DNA from: Deltaproteobacteria bacterium
GTDB taxonomy: Bacteria > Myxococcota_A > UBA9160 > SMWR01
Assembly: GCA_002729515.1 (NCBI GenBank)
Contig: PBYF01000109.1
Location: forward strand, 1 to 45,774
Length of the DNA: 45,774 bases
Direction: 5' to 3'
The notes under the pieces were generated by a model. The model saw nothing but the letters and a program-made list of their open reading frames with translations, was not told the origin of the DNA and searched no databases. Of the stretch, positions 38,227-45,774 are shown piece by piece. The position numbers and the translations under genes were made by a program. Each line of letters starts with the position of its first letter. Position 1 is the first letter of the stretch.

Positions 38227-39006
38227 TCAGCGCTCGGTATAGTGCAGTTTTTTCAAGTAGAAGTCACGAAGTGCTGCGCTCACGCGGCGGACGGCGACGC
38301 CGCGTGAGCCACCGGGCGGCGCCAGCAGGGTTGCTTCGACCGGATCGCCCACCTCGAGCGTGTAGCGGAGCGTCTGGGTGGGCATCTGCCACCAGCGCCG
38401 CCCCTTCCCGAGGGTCGGCGGTGTGCAGCGGATGCAGATCGGGAGGATCGGTGCATCGGCGCGCAGCGCCACGTGGGCCATTCCGCGCTGGAACGGCTGG
38501 AGACCGTCCGCTGGTGAACGGGTGCCCTCGGGAAAGATCAGCAGCGAGCGTCCCTGCTGGAGCCGCGCCGTGCACGCCTCCACGAGTGAGGGACCCGAAT
38601 CGTTCGGCAGGCAGCCGGTCGCCCGGACCACACTGAACAGGAAAGGATTCGACCAGGCAGCGCGCTTGGCGATGCAGTCGAGCTGGGGCATCAGGGAGCC
38701 GAGGATCACGATGTCGAGCAGTGTGGGATGGTTCGCAATCACCAGATGCGGACCGGGTGCTCGGAGCCGCTCCTCCCCCAGGACTTCGACAGAGATGCAG
38801 CGCGTGACGGTCATGACGGCCCGGTAGGTGCGAAACGACCAGTGAAGGATGCGCTGTGCGCGCACCTCGCGCACGGAGCGGGTGGAAGGGATCAGGTAGA
38901 GGAGTGGAAACACCAGCAGGGTCAGCAGGACGCCGAGGATCCCGAAGAGCACGAAAGAGAGCGCACCGACGAGGATGTGTGCCAGGCGTGCGAGCGGCTC
39001 GACCAC
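38227..39006 (-). CDS. PlsC-type 1-acyl-glycerol-3-phosphate acyltransferase-like protein
   Basis: A 259-residue acyltransferase with an N-terminal membrane region (SFVLFGILGVLLTLLVFPLLYLI), the catalytic NHxxxxD motif as ANHPTLLDIVIL, and FPEGTRS for substrate binding. It is likely to transfer an acyl or polyenoyl group to a glycerol phosphate or related hydroxyl. PlsC-like genes occur in aryl polyene clusters, and aryl polyenes are found as lipids. It heads the operon ahead of ACP3. Start GTG 39006. Confidence 0.9.
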   Translation of the reverse strand: MVEPLARLAHILVGALSFVLFGILGVLLTLLVFPLLYLIPSTRSVREVRAQRILHWSFRTYRAVMTVTRCISVEVLGEERLRAPGPHLVIANHPTLLDIVILGSLMPQLDCIAKRAAWSNPFLFSVVRATGCLPNDSGPSLVEACTARLQQGRSLLIFPEGTRSPADGLQPFQRGMAHVALRADAPILPICIRCTPPTLGKGRRWWQMPTQTLRYTLEVGDPVEATLLAPPGGSRGVAVRRVSAALRDFYLKKLHYTER

Positions 39007-39110
39007 GGGATGATGTTAGCGCCGCGCTGGTGAGATCGAGTGTGCGGCCACGAACTACGCCACCCCGGTGGCGAATTCCCGTCGAAGCCAAGCGGTACCC
39101 GGTGCGCGAG

Positions 39111-41942
39111 CTACTCGAATAGGCGCGGGGCCAGAGCACGGCCGGTGTGGGAGACGGGGTGCTGGGCCACCTCCTCGGGCGTGCCCTCGACGACGATTTC
39201 ACCGCCCTTCTCGCCACCCTCGGGCCCCAGGTCGATCACGTGGTCCGCTGTCTTCACCACGTCGGGGTGATGCTCGATGACGACCACGGTATTCCCTTGG
39301 TCGACGATCCGGTTCAACACCTCCAGGAGCTTGTCGACGTCGGCGAAGTGCAGGCCGGTCGTCGGCTCATCGAGCAGGTAGAGGCTCCTCCCGGTGGCGC
39401 GCCGCGAGAGTTCTTTTGCGAGCTTGATCCGCTGCGCTTCGCCGCCCGAAAGCGTCGTCGCCGGTTGGCCCAGGTGCAGGTAATCGAGCCCCACGTCGTG
39501 GAGCGTTTCGAGCACGCGTCGGATCGGTGGAACGCTTTCGAATAGGCCGAGCGCCTCCTCGACGGTCATCGCCAGGACGTCGGCGATGCTGAGACCCTTG
39601 TAGGCGATCTCGAGCGTCTCCCGGTTGTAGCGGCGGCCGCGGCAGACCTCACAGGTTGCGAACAGGTCGGGCAGGAAGTGCATCTCCACCCGGAAGACGC
39701 CGTCACCCTGGCAGCTCTCGCAGCGCCCGCCTTTCACGTTGAACGAGAACCGCCCGGGCCCGTAGCCGCGCACCCGCGCCTCGGGCACCTGGCTGAAGAG
39801 CTTGCGAATGGCGCTGAAGACGCCGGCGTAGGTCGCGGGGTTGCTGCGCGGCGTGCGCCCGATCGGTGTCTGGTCGATGGCCACGACCTTGTCCAGTTCC
39901 TCGACCCCCGCGATGCGCGCGAAGCGGCCGGGTGGCGTGAGCGCGCCGTGCAGGCGCATCGCCAGCACGCAGTGCAGCGTGTCGTTCACCAGCGTCGACT
40001 TGCCGGAGCCGCTGACTCCCGTCACCACCGTGAGAACCCCGAGCGGCACGCGCAGCGTCACGTTTTTCAGGTTGTTCTCGCGGCAGCCGGTGACGACGAC
40101 GGCGCGCCGACCCGGTGGCCGGCGTCGCTTCGGAACCGCGATGGCGCGGCGCCCCGATAGGTAGTCCCCCGTCAGGGACTCGGGGTTGCGCTGGATCGCA
40201 TCGGGCGGGCCCTGGGCCACGACTTCGCCTCCGTGGATTCCGGCGCCCGGGCCCATGTCGATCACGATGTCCGCGCTGCGAATGGTCTCTTCGTCGTGCT
40301 CGACCACGATCACGCTATTGCCCGCGTCGCGCAGGTGCTCGAGGCTGTCGAGCAGGCGCCGGTTGTCTCGTGGGTGCAGGCCGATCGAGGGCTCGTCCAG
40401 GATGTAGAGCACGCCCACCAGCGATGAGCCCACCTGTGTCGCCAGCCGGATGCGCTGAGCCTCCCCGCCAGAGAGCGTGGGGCTGGCCCGGTCGAGCGTC
40501 AGGTAGCCGAGGCCCACGTTTTCCAGGAAGCGCAGCCGCTCGCGGATTTCGTGGAGAATCCTGTCGGCGATTACGCGCTGGCCGTCACGCAGGGCGAGTC
40601 CGTCCAGCCATGCGCCTGCCTGCGCCACGGTGAGGGCATTTACATCGCCGATCGACTCTCCACACAGCTGCACGCTGCGCGCCTCGGGCCGGAGCCGTGA
40701 ACCGTCGCACCCGGGACAAGGCAGCGGGCTGCGGTAGCGGCCGAGGCGCTCGCGCTCTGCCTCGCGCCCGCTCGCGTAGCGGCGCGCCAGCTCGCCGAGC
40801 ACGCCGTCCCACTCGCGGCGGTAGCGCTCGCGCTTGCCGCCCCGTGTTATTTCGAGTTCCAGCGTGACGCCCCCCTCGAGAATGCCGCGCCGCGCCCGCA
40901 CCGGGAGCTTTTCCCAGGCGACGTCCAGGTTCAGGGCGTAGCGCGCGGCGAGCGCGTCGAGCAGCTTTGCGTAGTAGCGCGGTGCCCCGCGCCCGCTCCA
41001 GGGAGCGACCGCGCCACCGCGCAGCGAGAGCGAGCCGTCGGGCACGACGAGCGCCGGGTCGAACTCGTCGTGCGTGCCGAGGCCGTCGCAGTCGGGGCAC
41101 GCGCCGTGGGGGCTGTTGAACGAGAAGAGCCGCGGGGCGAGCTCAGGCAGCGAGATCCCGCATTCGGCACACGCAGTCTGCTCGGAGAGCAGCACTTCTT
41201 CGCGCCCCGGACCGACGTCGAGGATCACGAGTCCTCCGGCCAGGCGAAGTGCCGCCTCGATCGACTCGGTGATGCGCCCGCGCGCGGATTCTTTGGTGAC
41301 GAGGCGGTCTACCACCACCTCGATCGTGTGGCGCTCCGAGCGCCGCAGCGAGATCTCATCGGCCAGGTCGCGCAGTTCCCCGTCCACCCGCGCCCGCACG
41401 TAGCCGCGGCGCCGCAGCTCTTCGAGCTCCTTGCCGTAGCTGCCCTTGCGGTCGCGCACGAGGGGTGCGAGCAGCTGAAATCGTGTTCCCTCGCCGAGCG
41501 CAAAGACCCGGTCCGCCATCTGCTGAACCGTCTGGCTCGCGATGGGCCGGCCGCAGCGCGGGCAGTGCGGGTCACCCGCTCGGGCAAAGAGCAGGCGCAG
41601 GTAGTCCGCGATCTCGGTGATGGTGCCAACTGTCGAGCGGGGATTGCGCCCCAGCGTCTTCTGCGCGATCGCGATCGCCGGCGAGAGCCCGTCGATGGAG
41701 TCGACATCGGGCTTGCTCATCTGGTCGAGAAACTGACGCGCGTAGGCCGAGAGGGACTCGACATAGCGGCGCTGGCCTTCGGCGTAGAGGGTGTCGAATG
41801 CGAGCGAGGACTTTCCCGAGCCCGAGAGACCGGTGACTACCACCAGGCGGTCGCGAGGAATACGGACCTCGATATCCCGGAGATTGTGCTCCCGGGCCCC
41901 GCGCACGACGATCACTTCCGGCGACGGTACGCCGGTGCTCAC
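39111..41942 (-). CDS. uvrA: excinuclease ABC subunit A
   Basis: A 943-residue ABC-ATPase that recognises DNA damage in nucleotide excision repair. It has Walker [14 protein letters not shown] and [13 protein letters not shown], two ABC signatures [12 protein letters not shown] and [12 protein letters not shown], and the zinc-binding cysteine pairs in CPRCG, CAEC/CPDC and CESC/CEVC. GTG 41942 overlaps the stop of the surA-like gene (GTGA). A GCCACCCCGGTGGC hairpin (39059-39072) lies about 40 bases past the stop but lacks a T tract. Confidence 0.98.
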   Translation of the reverse strand: MSTGVPSPEVIVVRGAREHNLRDIEVRIPRDRLVVVTGLSGSGKSSLAFDTLYAEGQRRYVESLSAYARQFLDQMSKPDVDSIDGLSPAIAIAQKTLGRNPRSTVGTITEIADYLRLLFARAGDPHCPRCGRPIASQTVQQMADRVFALGEGTRFQLLAPLVRDRKGSYGKELEELRRRGYVRARVDGELRDLADEISLRRSERHTIEVVVDRLVTKESARGRITESIEAALRLAGGLVILDVGPGREEVLLSEQTACAECGISLPELAPRLFSFNSPHGACPDCDGLGTHDEFDPALVVPDGSLSLRGGAVAPWSGRGAPRYYAKLLDALAARYALNLDVAWEKLPVRARRGILEGGVTLELEITRGGKRERYRREWDGVLGELARRYASGREAERERLGRYRSPLPCPGCDGSRLRPEARSVQLCGESIGDVNALTVAQAGAWLDGLALRDGQRVIADRILHEIRERLRFLENVGLGYLTLDRASPTLSGGEAQRIRLATQVGSSLVGVLYILDEPSIGLHPRDNRRLLDSLEHLRDAGNSVIVVEHDEETIRSADIVIDMGPGAGIHGGEVVAQGPPDAIQRNPESLTGDYLSGRRAIAVPKRRRPPGRRAVVVTGCRENNLKNVTLRVPLGVLTVVTGVSGSGKSTLVNDTLHCVLAMRLHGALTPPGRFARIAGVEELDKVVAIDQTPIGRTPRSNPATYAGVFSAIRKLFSQVPEARVRGYGPGRFSFNVKGGRCESCQGDGVFRVEMHFLPDLFATCEVCRGRRYNRETLEIAYKGLSIADVLAMTVEEALGLFESVPPIRRVLETLHDVGLDYLHLGQPATTLSGGEAQRIKLAKELSRRATGRSLYLLDEPTTGLHFADVDKLLEVLNRIVDQGNTVVVIEHHPDVVKTADHVIDLGPEGGEKGGEIVVEGTPEEVAQHPVSHTGRALAPRLFE

Positions 41943-43012
41943 TGCGGAGCTTCGCCCCCCGCGGAGTTGCCGAACACGCTGTGACCGGTGAGTCCCGCCT
42001 CGAAGTCGCTCGCCGCCTTGTTCTTATTGAAGCGCGCCGCATCGGCGAAATAACCGCGGCGCTCGATGAAGGTCTGGTCACGGATCTGTTCCATCCAGGT
42101 GCGGTATTCCTCCATGAGCTTGCGCTGGAAGATCTCCTGTTGGAGCTGCGAGCGCGCCTCTTCCAGGCTGACGGGACTCCACTCCTTGCGATCGACGAGC
42201 TGCACGAAGGTGCAGGCGATCGGAAGCTCCTCGATCTGGCTCAACTGCCCCGGCTGGAGCGGCTCGATCAGCTCGAGCATCCAGCTCGCGACGGAGTCGA
42301 GGTGGAGCCATCCCAGGTCTCCTCCGTCCTGTACGGCCACGACGGAGTAACGGGATGAGACCTCCCCGAACGGTGTGCCGGATTCGACCTGTTCCCGAGC
42401 CCGCTGGGTCAGCCGGCACGCCTCGGAGAGGGACACGCCCCCCTCCCCCTCGCTGGCCGGCACCAGGATCTGGCGCAGGTGCACCTCGGTGCCTGCGTCC
42501 GGCTGGTCCGAGTGGCGATCCTGGTAGAGCGCCTCGATCTCTTCTGTATCCACCGTTATCTGTGATCCCACGACGGCGTTCACGACCTTGCGGCGCTCGA
42601 GTTCGCTTCGAATCTCTTTGCGGTACTCCTGCCAGTCCATGTTCTGGGTGCTGACGCTGCGTTCCAGCTGCGTCATGCTGATTTTGTTCTCGCGAGCGAT
42701 CGCCTCGATCGTGGCATCCACCTCGGCGTCTGTGGCCTCGAGTTCTGCGTCTCGAGCCACCCGAGCGATGAGGCGCTGCTCAATTGCGGCCTCGAGCCCA
42801 TCCGAACGCACCCGAGCGATGTCCATCTGCGTGGCACCCCGGGAGCGCATGGCCTGCTCCTGGTCGGCAACGAGCTCCATGACCTCGGAGATCAGGACGA
42901 TTTCGGTTCCCACCTGGGCTGCGATGCCGTCGACGAGTTTCTCGTCGGCCACCGCTGCGCCGAATGCGGTGAGCAGGGTGAGGGCGAGCGGGGCGGCGAG
43001 TGTATTGCGCAT
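41939..43012 (-). CDS. surA: SurA-like periplasmic peptidyl-prolyl isomerase/chaperone
   Basis: A 357-residue protein starting [22 protein letters not shown], a signal peptide. The SurA N-terminal chaperone segment ([20 protein letters not shown], then a helix-rich region) is followed by one parvulin domain (about 170-275; [30 protein letters not shown], with the GGDLGW signature) and a helical tail. E. coli SurA has two parvulin domains, so this is the shorter form common outside gammaproteobacteria. It assists outer-membrane protein folding. It is coupled to uvrA by a 4-bp overlap. Confidence 0.86.
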   Translation of the reverse strand: MRNTLAAPLALTLLTAFGAAVADEKLVDGIAAQVGTEIVLISEVMELVADQEQAMRSRGATQMDIARVRSDGLEAAIEQRLIARVARDAELEATDAEVDATIEAIARENKISMTQLERSVSTQNMDWQEYRKEIRSELERRKVVNAVVGSQITVDTEEIEALYQDRHSDQPDAGTEVHLRQILVPASEGEGGVSLSEACRLTQRAREQVESGTPFGEVSSRYSVVAVQDGGDLGWLHLDSVASWMLELIEPLQPGQLSQIEELPIACTFVQLVDRKEWSPVSLEEARSQLQQEIFQRKLMEEYRTWMEQIRDQTFIERRGYFADAARFNKNKAASDFEAGLTGHSVFGNSAGGEAPQ

Positions 43013-43108
43013 CGGGATCTCCAGAGGCGCCGGGCGTCGGAGCGGAGCGCTGAGGATAGCCCGCCCGATCTGCCTGAACGACGGCCGGCTCAGCTACTCT
43101 CGGCTTCG

Positions 43109-45103
43109 GTGCCGCGGAGCGGATCGAACGGGGCGGGGGGCGCGCGGCCCCTGGAGTGGACGGCAGCGGCCGCGATCCTGCTCGTGCCGCTCGCGGCCGT
43201 GATGCTGCGTTGCGGCTTTGCCGACGCGGTGCCCTGGGTCGTTCCCTCGCGCACGCCGTGGATCATGGCGCCGCTCCCGGTGTCGGCCGAGCTCCGGCAG
43301 TGGGGCGAGGTCGAGGTGCCCGCGACGCGTTTCGAGACGCGCTTTGTGCCAGAGGCATTTGCACCGGGATCGATGCTGCGTGTTCGCGCCCTGGGCGAGG
43401 CCCGCGTGTGGATCGACGGCGTCGAGGTGGCGGTCTTCGCGCCGCCGGCGGGGCGGGGCCACGCGGCGGGCTCCGTGCCCCTGGCTGGGCAGGGGCCGGG
43501 AGTTCCCCTGAACCTGTCGGTCGATGTGCGCAATGCCCACGGCCCCGGGCTCCTGGCGCTCACGAGCGTCGGGGTGACGCCACCCATGGGGACTGGGGTC
43601 CGGCCGTCGGACTGGTTGGCGAGGGTTGCCGGAGGCGCCGCCGCCGCGGCGGTCCCGGCCGACGATACGCGGCCCAACCCGCGTTCGTTTGGGGTCGAGA
43701 CACCACGGGAAGCCGTCGTGCGCAAGTCGGACACGCTCCTCGCGCTCTTCGTCGCGGGGGCGCTCGCGTTCTGGCTCGTGCGCCGGCGCTTCGGCGGACG
43801 GGCTGGCCGGGGTGTGGCGCTGGCGGTGCCGCTGCTGGCGACGCTGGCGTGGTTGGGTCCTCTGGCCGCGCGCGTGCTCCGTATCTCGCCGCGGGTCGGC
43901 TTCGATGCGCGGCACCACGTGGCCTATGTCGACCAGCTCCTGGCGACCGGGCTGTTGCCCGCGCCGACCGACGGATGGTCGACCTACCATCCACCGCTCT
44001 TCTACGCACTGGCCGCAGGCGTGCAGCGTCTCGGGCTCGGCGATGTCGGACTGAAGGCGCTGCCTTTGCTGGCGGGCCTCGGGAGCGTGTGGATTGCGTG
44101 GTGGCTCGCGCGGCGCCTGTTCCCCGAGGCTCCCGAACGGGCCGGACTGGCGGCGCTCTTCGCCGCGGTGCTGCCGGTAAACCTCTACAGCGCGGCCTAT
44201 TTCTCGAACGAGGCGCTCCACGCCGGCCTCGCCGGCGCCGGTCTGGCCGCCTTGGTGGCGCTGCTTCTCGCCCGGCGTGCCGGGTGGGGTGGAGTGGCGC
44301 TCGCGGCAGGACTCCTGGCCGCGGCCGCCCTGACGAAGTTCACGGTGCTGGTGACCCTTCCCGTCGCGTTCGGCTTTCTCGCCTGGAAGCTCCTGCGGAT
44401 CGAGGACGGTCCACCGCGCCGTGCCTTCGCGCTGCTCGCCGGCTTCGCCGGCATCTTCCTGGTGCTCGCCGGCTGGTTCTACGCGCGCACGTGGCTCATG
44501 ACCGGCACGCCGGTCCTGGGCAACTGGAACCTGCCGGGTGCGGATCAGCGCTGGTGGCAGCAGCCGGGCTTCCACACCCCGGCCTACTACCTGGGCTTCG
44601 GCGAATCGTTGGTGCACCCCTACCTGTCGGGATTTCATTCCTTCTGGGACGCGCTCTTCTCGAGCTTCTGGGGGGATGGTTTCGCGGCAGGCGTCACGGA
44701 CCCGTGGCATCGACACCCATTCTGGAACTACGATTTCATGACTGCCGGCTACTGGCTGGCCGTTCCCGCCACGGCTCTGCTGCTGTTGGGAATCGGCGTG
44801 TTGGTGCGCCAGACGCTCGGTGATGGTTCTGCACGCCGCCGGCTCGCCCTGGGCTTCCTGGCCACCGCCGCCTGGGCCGCGACGCTCGCGTTCGTCACCT
44901 TGACCTACGAACTCGCGTTCTTTGCCCAGGCGAAGGCGGCCTACCTCCTGTTGCTGACAGCGCCCCTCGCGCTGGCCTTTGCCGCCGGTTACTCGGGTGT
45001 CGACGCCTGGCTCGCGGCGCGTTCGGCACACGTCGTGCGCGCGCTGCTCTGCGGCTGGCTCGTTGCCTTTGCGGGTACGCTCTTCCTCGGTTTTGCGGGT
45101 TGA
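43109..45103 (+). CDS. GT-C-type integral membrane glycosyltransferase (GT39/ArnT-like)
   Basis: A 664-residue protein with an N-terminal signal anchor, a periplasmic beta-like segment (about 60-160), and then about ten membrane helices. The GFDARHHVAYVDQLLATG stretch, with the acidic residue in the first loop, and the repeated ALAFW/LLARRL helices are typical of GT-C enzymes that use polyprenyl-phosphate sugars. The acceptor is unknown. It starts at GTG 43109, divergent from surA. Its stop shares a base with the ATG of the next gene (TGATG), so the two are likely co-translated. Confidence 0.75.
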   Translation: MPRSGSNGAGGARPLEWTAAAAILLVPLAAVMLRCGFADAVPWVVPSRTPWIMAPLPVSAELRQWGEVEVPATRFETRFVPEAFAPGSMLRVRALGEARVWIDGVEVAVFAPPAGRGHAAGSVPLAGQGPGVPLNLSVDVRNAHGPGLLALTSVGVTPPMGTGVRPSDWLARVAGGAAAAAVPADDTRPNPRSFGVETPREAVVRKSDTLLALFVAGALAFWLVRRRFGGRAGRGVALAVPLLATLAWLGPLAARVLRISPRVGFDARHHVAYVDQLLATGLLPAPTDGWSTYHPPLFYALAAGVQRLGLGDVGLKALPLLAGLGSVWIAWWLARRLFPEAPERAGLAALFAAVLPVNLYSAAYFSNEALHAGLAGAGLAALVALLLARRAGWGGVALAAGLLAAAALTKFTVLVTLPVAFGFLAWKLLRIEDGPPRRAFALLAGFAGIFLVLAGWFYARTWLMTGTPVLGNWNLPGADQRWWQQPGFHTPAYYLGFGESLVHPYLSGFHSFWDALFSSFWGDGFAAGVTDPWHRHPFWNYDFMTAGYWLAVPATALLLLGIGVLVRQTLGDGSARRRLALGFLATAAWAATLAFVTLTYELAFFAQAKAAYLLLLTAPLALAFAAGYSGVDAWLAARSAHVVRALLCGWLVAFAGTLFLGFAG

Positions 45104-45681
45104 TGCTAGTGTCCGCCCCCGTGGATCTGGCCTTGGGCGAGCGGGCACCGGACTGCGTCTTCCTCAGCGAAGCGGATCGCGAAGTCCGCCTGTCCGACCT
45201 TTGGTTCGAGGCGCCACTCGTCCTCGTCTTCCTGCGTCACTTCGGCTGACCGATCTGCCGCGAGCGCCTGGTCGAGGTGCAGGAACATCACGCGGAGTTC
45301 CAGCGCCGCGGAGTGCGCGTTGCCGCCGTCGGGCAGGCGACGGGCGACGAGGCGGCCCGTTACGCGCGCGCGGCCGGGGCCGGGTTCCCCTGTCTCGGCG
45401 ATCCGGGCCGGAAGGCCTACCGAGGCTTTGGACTCGGGCGCTCCGATTGGTGGAGCATGCTCGCGAAGCCCTTTCTCGAGGATCCCGCGCTCGCCTGGCA
45501 CCGCATCCGAAATGCGAACCTCGAGGGCGCGCGACTGGAACACAGCGATGTCAAACAACTGGGTGGTGTCGCCATCCTCGACCGCCGGGGCGTCATCCGT
45601 TACCTCCACCGCTCCCGGCGCACCGAGGACTACCCGCCCACCTCGGAAGTACTCGCCGAACTCGACCGGCTCACGTTGTAA
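45103..45681 (+). CDS. SelU/AhpC-TSA_2-type peroxiredoxin-like selenoprotein
   Basis: A 192-residue thioredoxin-fold protein when the in-frame TGA at 45247-45249 is read as selenocysteine. The reading frame is open on both sides with unbroken similarity in style: VFLRHFG-U-PICRERLVE, where U49 and Cys52 form a UxxC redox motif, the position held by Cys in AhpC-TSA_2/PRXL2 (SelU-like) proteins. Downstream come GVRVAAVGQATGDEAARYARAAG and FPCLGDPGRKAYRGFGLGR. A SECIS-like hairpin follows the TGA (separate entry). Start ATG 45103 overlaps the upstream stop; a GTG at 45121 is possible. If Sec is not used, the gene would give only a 48-residue stub. Confidence 0.85.
45264..45280 (+). promoter_or_regulatory. 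candidate bacterial SECIS hairpin
   Basis: GCGCCT (45264-45269) and AGGTGC (45275-45280) pair over six base pairs, including one G-U, around the loop GGTCG. The loop starts 20 bases after the UGA, within the window known for bacterial SECIS elements, and contains the GGU pattern seen in the E. coli fdhF loop (AGGUCU) that SelB contacts. Confidence 0.72.
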
Positions 45682-45774
45682 GCTGCACGGCATGGATCGA
45701 GCGCTTCGAACGCAGGCCTTTCTCACGTTGTAAGCTGAGCGGCATGGATCGAGCGCTTCGAACGCAGGCCTTTC
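45670..45774. repeat. 52-bp tandem direct repeat at the right window edge
   Basis: Copies at 45670-45721 and 45722-45773 differ at two bases, and a third copy begins at 45774. Each contains the end of the selenoprotein-like gene (CTCACGTTGTAA) and an ATG (45692; again about 45744) opening MDRALRTQAF, likely the start of the next gene, which runs off the window. In the first copy that frame is cut off by a TAA in the repeat. This looks like an assembly break or a small duplication. Confidence 0.85.

Noticed and set aside
39059-39072. Intrinsic terminator after uvrA (GCCACCCCGGTGGC)
   Set aside because: The stem is short with a two- to four-base loop and no T tract follows.
43094-45148. 684-residue minus-strand frame, and similar long antisense frames in gyrA (10548-12305) and the MMPL gene (23880-25922)
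   Set aside because: They are shadow frames typical of GC-rich DNA. The opposite strand encodes clear protein families, and the antisense products are arginine/histidine/glutamine-rich with no motifs.

Overview
The window is GC-rich bacterial chromosomal DNA with very short or overlapping gene junctions (many GTGA 4-bp overlaps). The gene content suggests a deltaproteobacterium-like organism of the Myxococcota/Desulfobacterota type. The reasons are a bactofilin-parB-parA block with a perfect GTTCCACGTGGAAC parS palindrome of the Myxococcus type, a split F0 operon (atpZ-atpI-atpB-atpE with no atpF or F1 genes following), and a UGA-containing peroxiredoxin-like gene. This placement is inference; no rRNA or tRNA lies in the window. 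Both ends of the window lie inside short tandem repeats (45 bp at the left, 52 bp at the right), which suggests assembly break points.

Left part (1-17288), replication and core genes. A leftward operon runs rpmH-rnpA-yidD-yidC-jag/khpB-rsmG-parA-parB-bactofilin. A 308-bp spacer separates it from rightward dnaN, gyrB, gyrA and hemL. dnaA and recF, which often sit here, are absent. Then come atpZ, atpI, atpB (split by a frameshift at a run of nine G), atpE, an intergenic region dense in inverted repeats, and tmk.

Middle part (17258-39006), about 22 kb: an aryl-polyene-like (APE) biosynthetic gene cluster. It holds two active-site-complete ketosynthases, a chain-length factor, a ketoreductase, two hotdog dehydratases, three acyl carrier proteins, an AMP ligase, a thioesterase, a GT2-acyltransferase fusion, a PlsC-like acyltransferase, a LolA-like protein, an MMPL exporter, a DUF3261-type lipoprotein and two paralogous COG4648-type membrane proteins. 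To this core are added a flavin-dependent halogenase-like enzyme with the full motif set, a CrtI/phytoene-desaturase-like oxidoreductase, a second FAD oxidoreductase, and a free-standing condensation-domain-like acyltransferase with its own carrier protein. A clear remnant of a second LpxL-type acyltransferase is decayed. Together they suggest an outer-membrane, possibly halogenated, aryl polyene or a related pigment lipid.

Right part (39111-45774): uvrA and surA leftward, then a GT-C membrane glycosyltransferase and a SelU/AhpC-TSA_2-type peroxiredoxin rightward. The latter has an in-frame UGA in a UxxC motif followed by a hairpin with a GGU-containing loop at the right distance for a bacterial SECIS, so it is a strong selenoprotein candidate.

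The two most notable items are the atypical, halogenase-containing polyene cluster and the selenoprotein.
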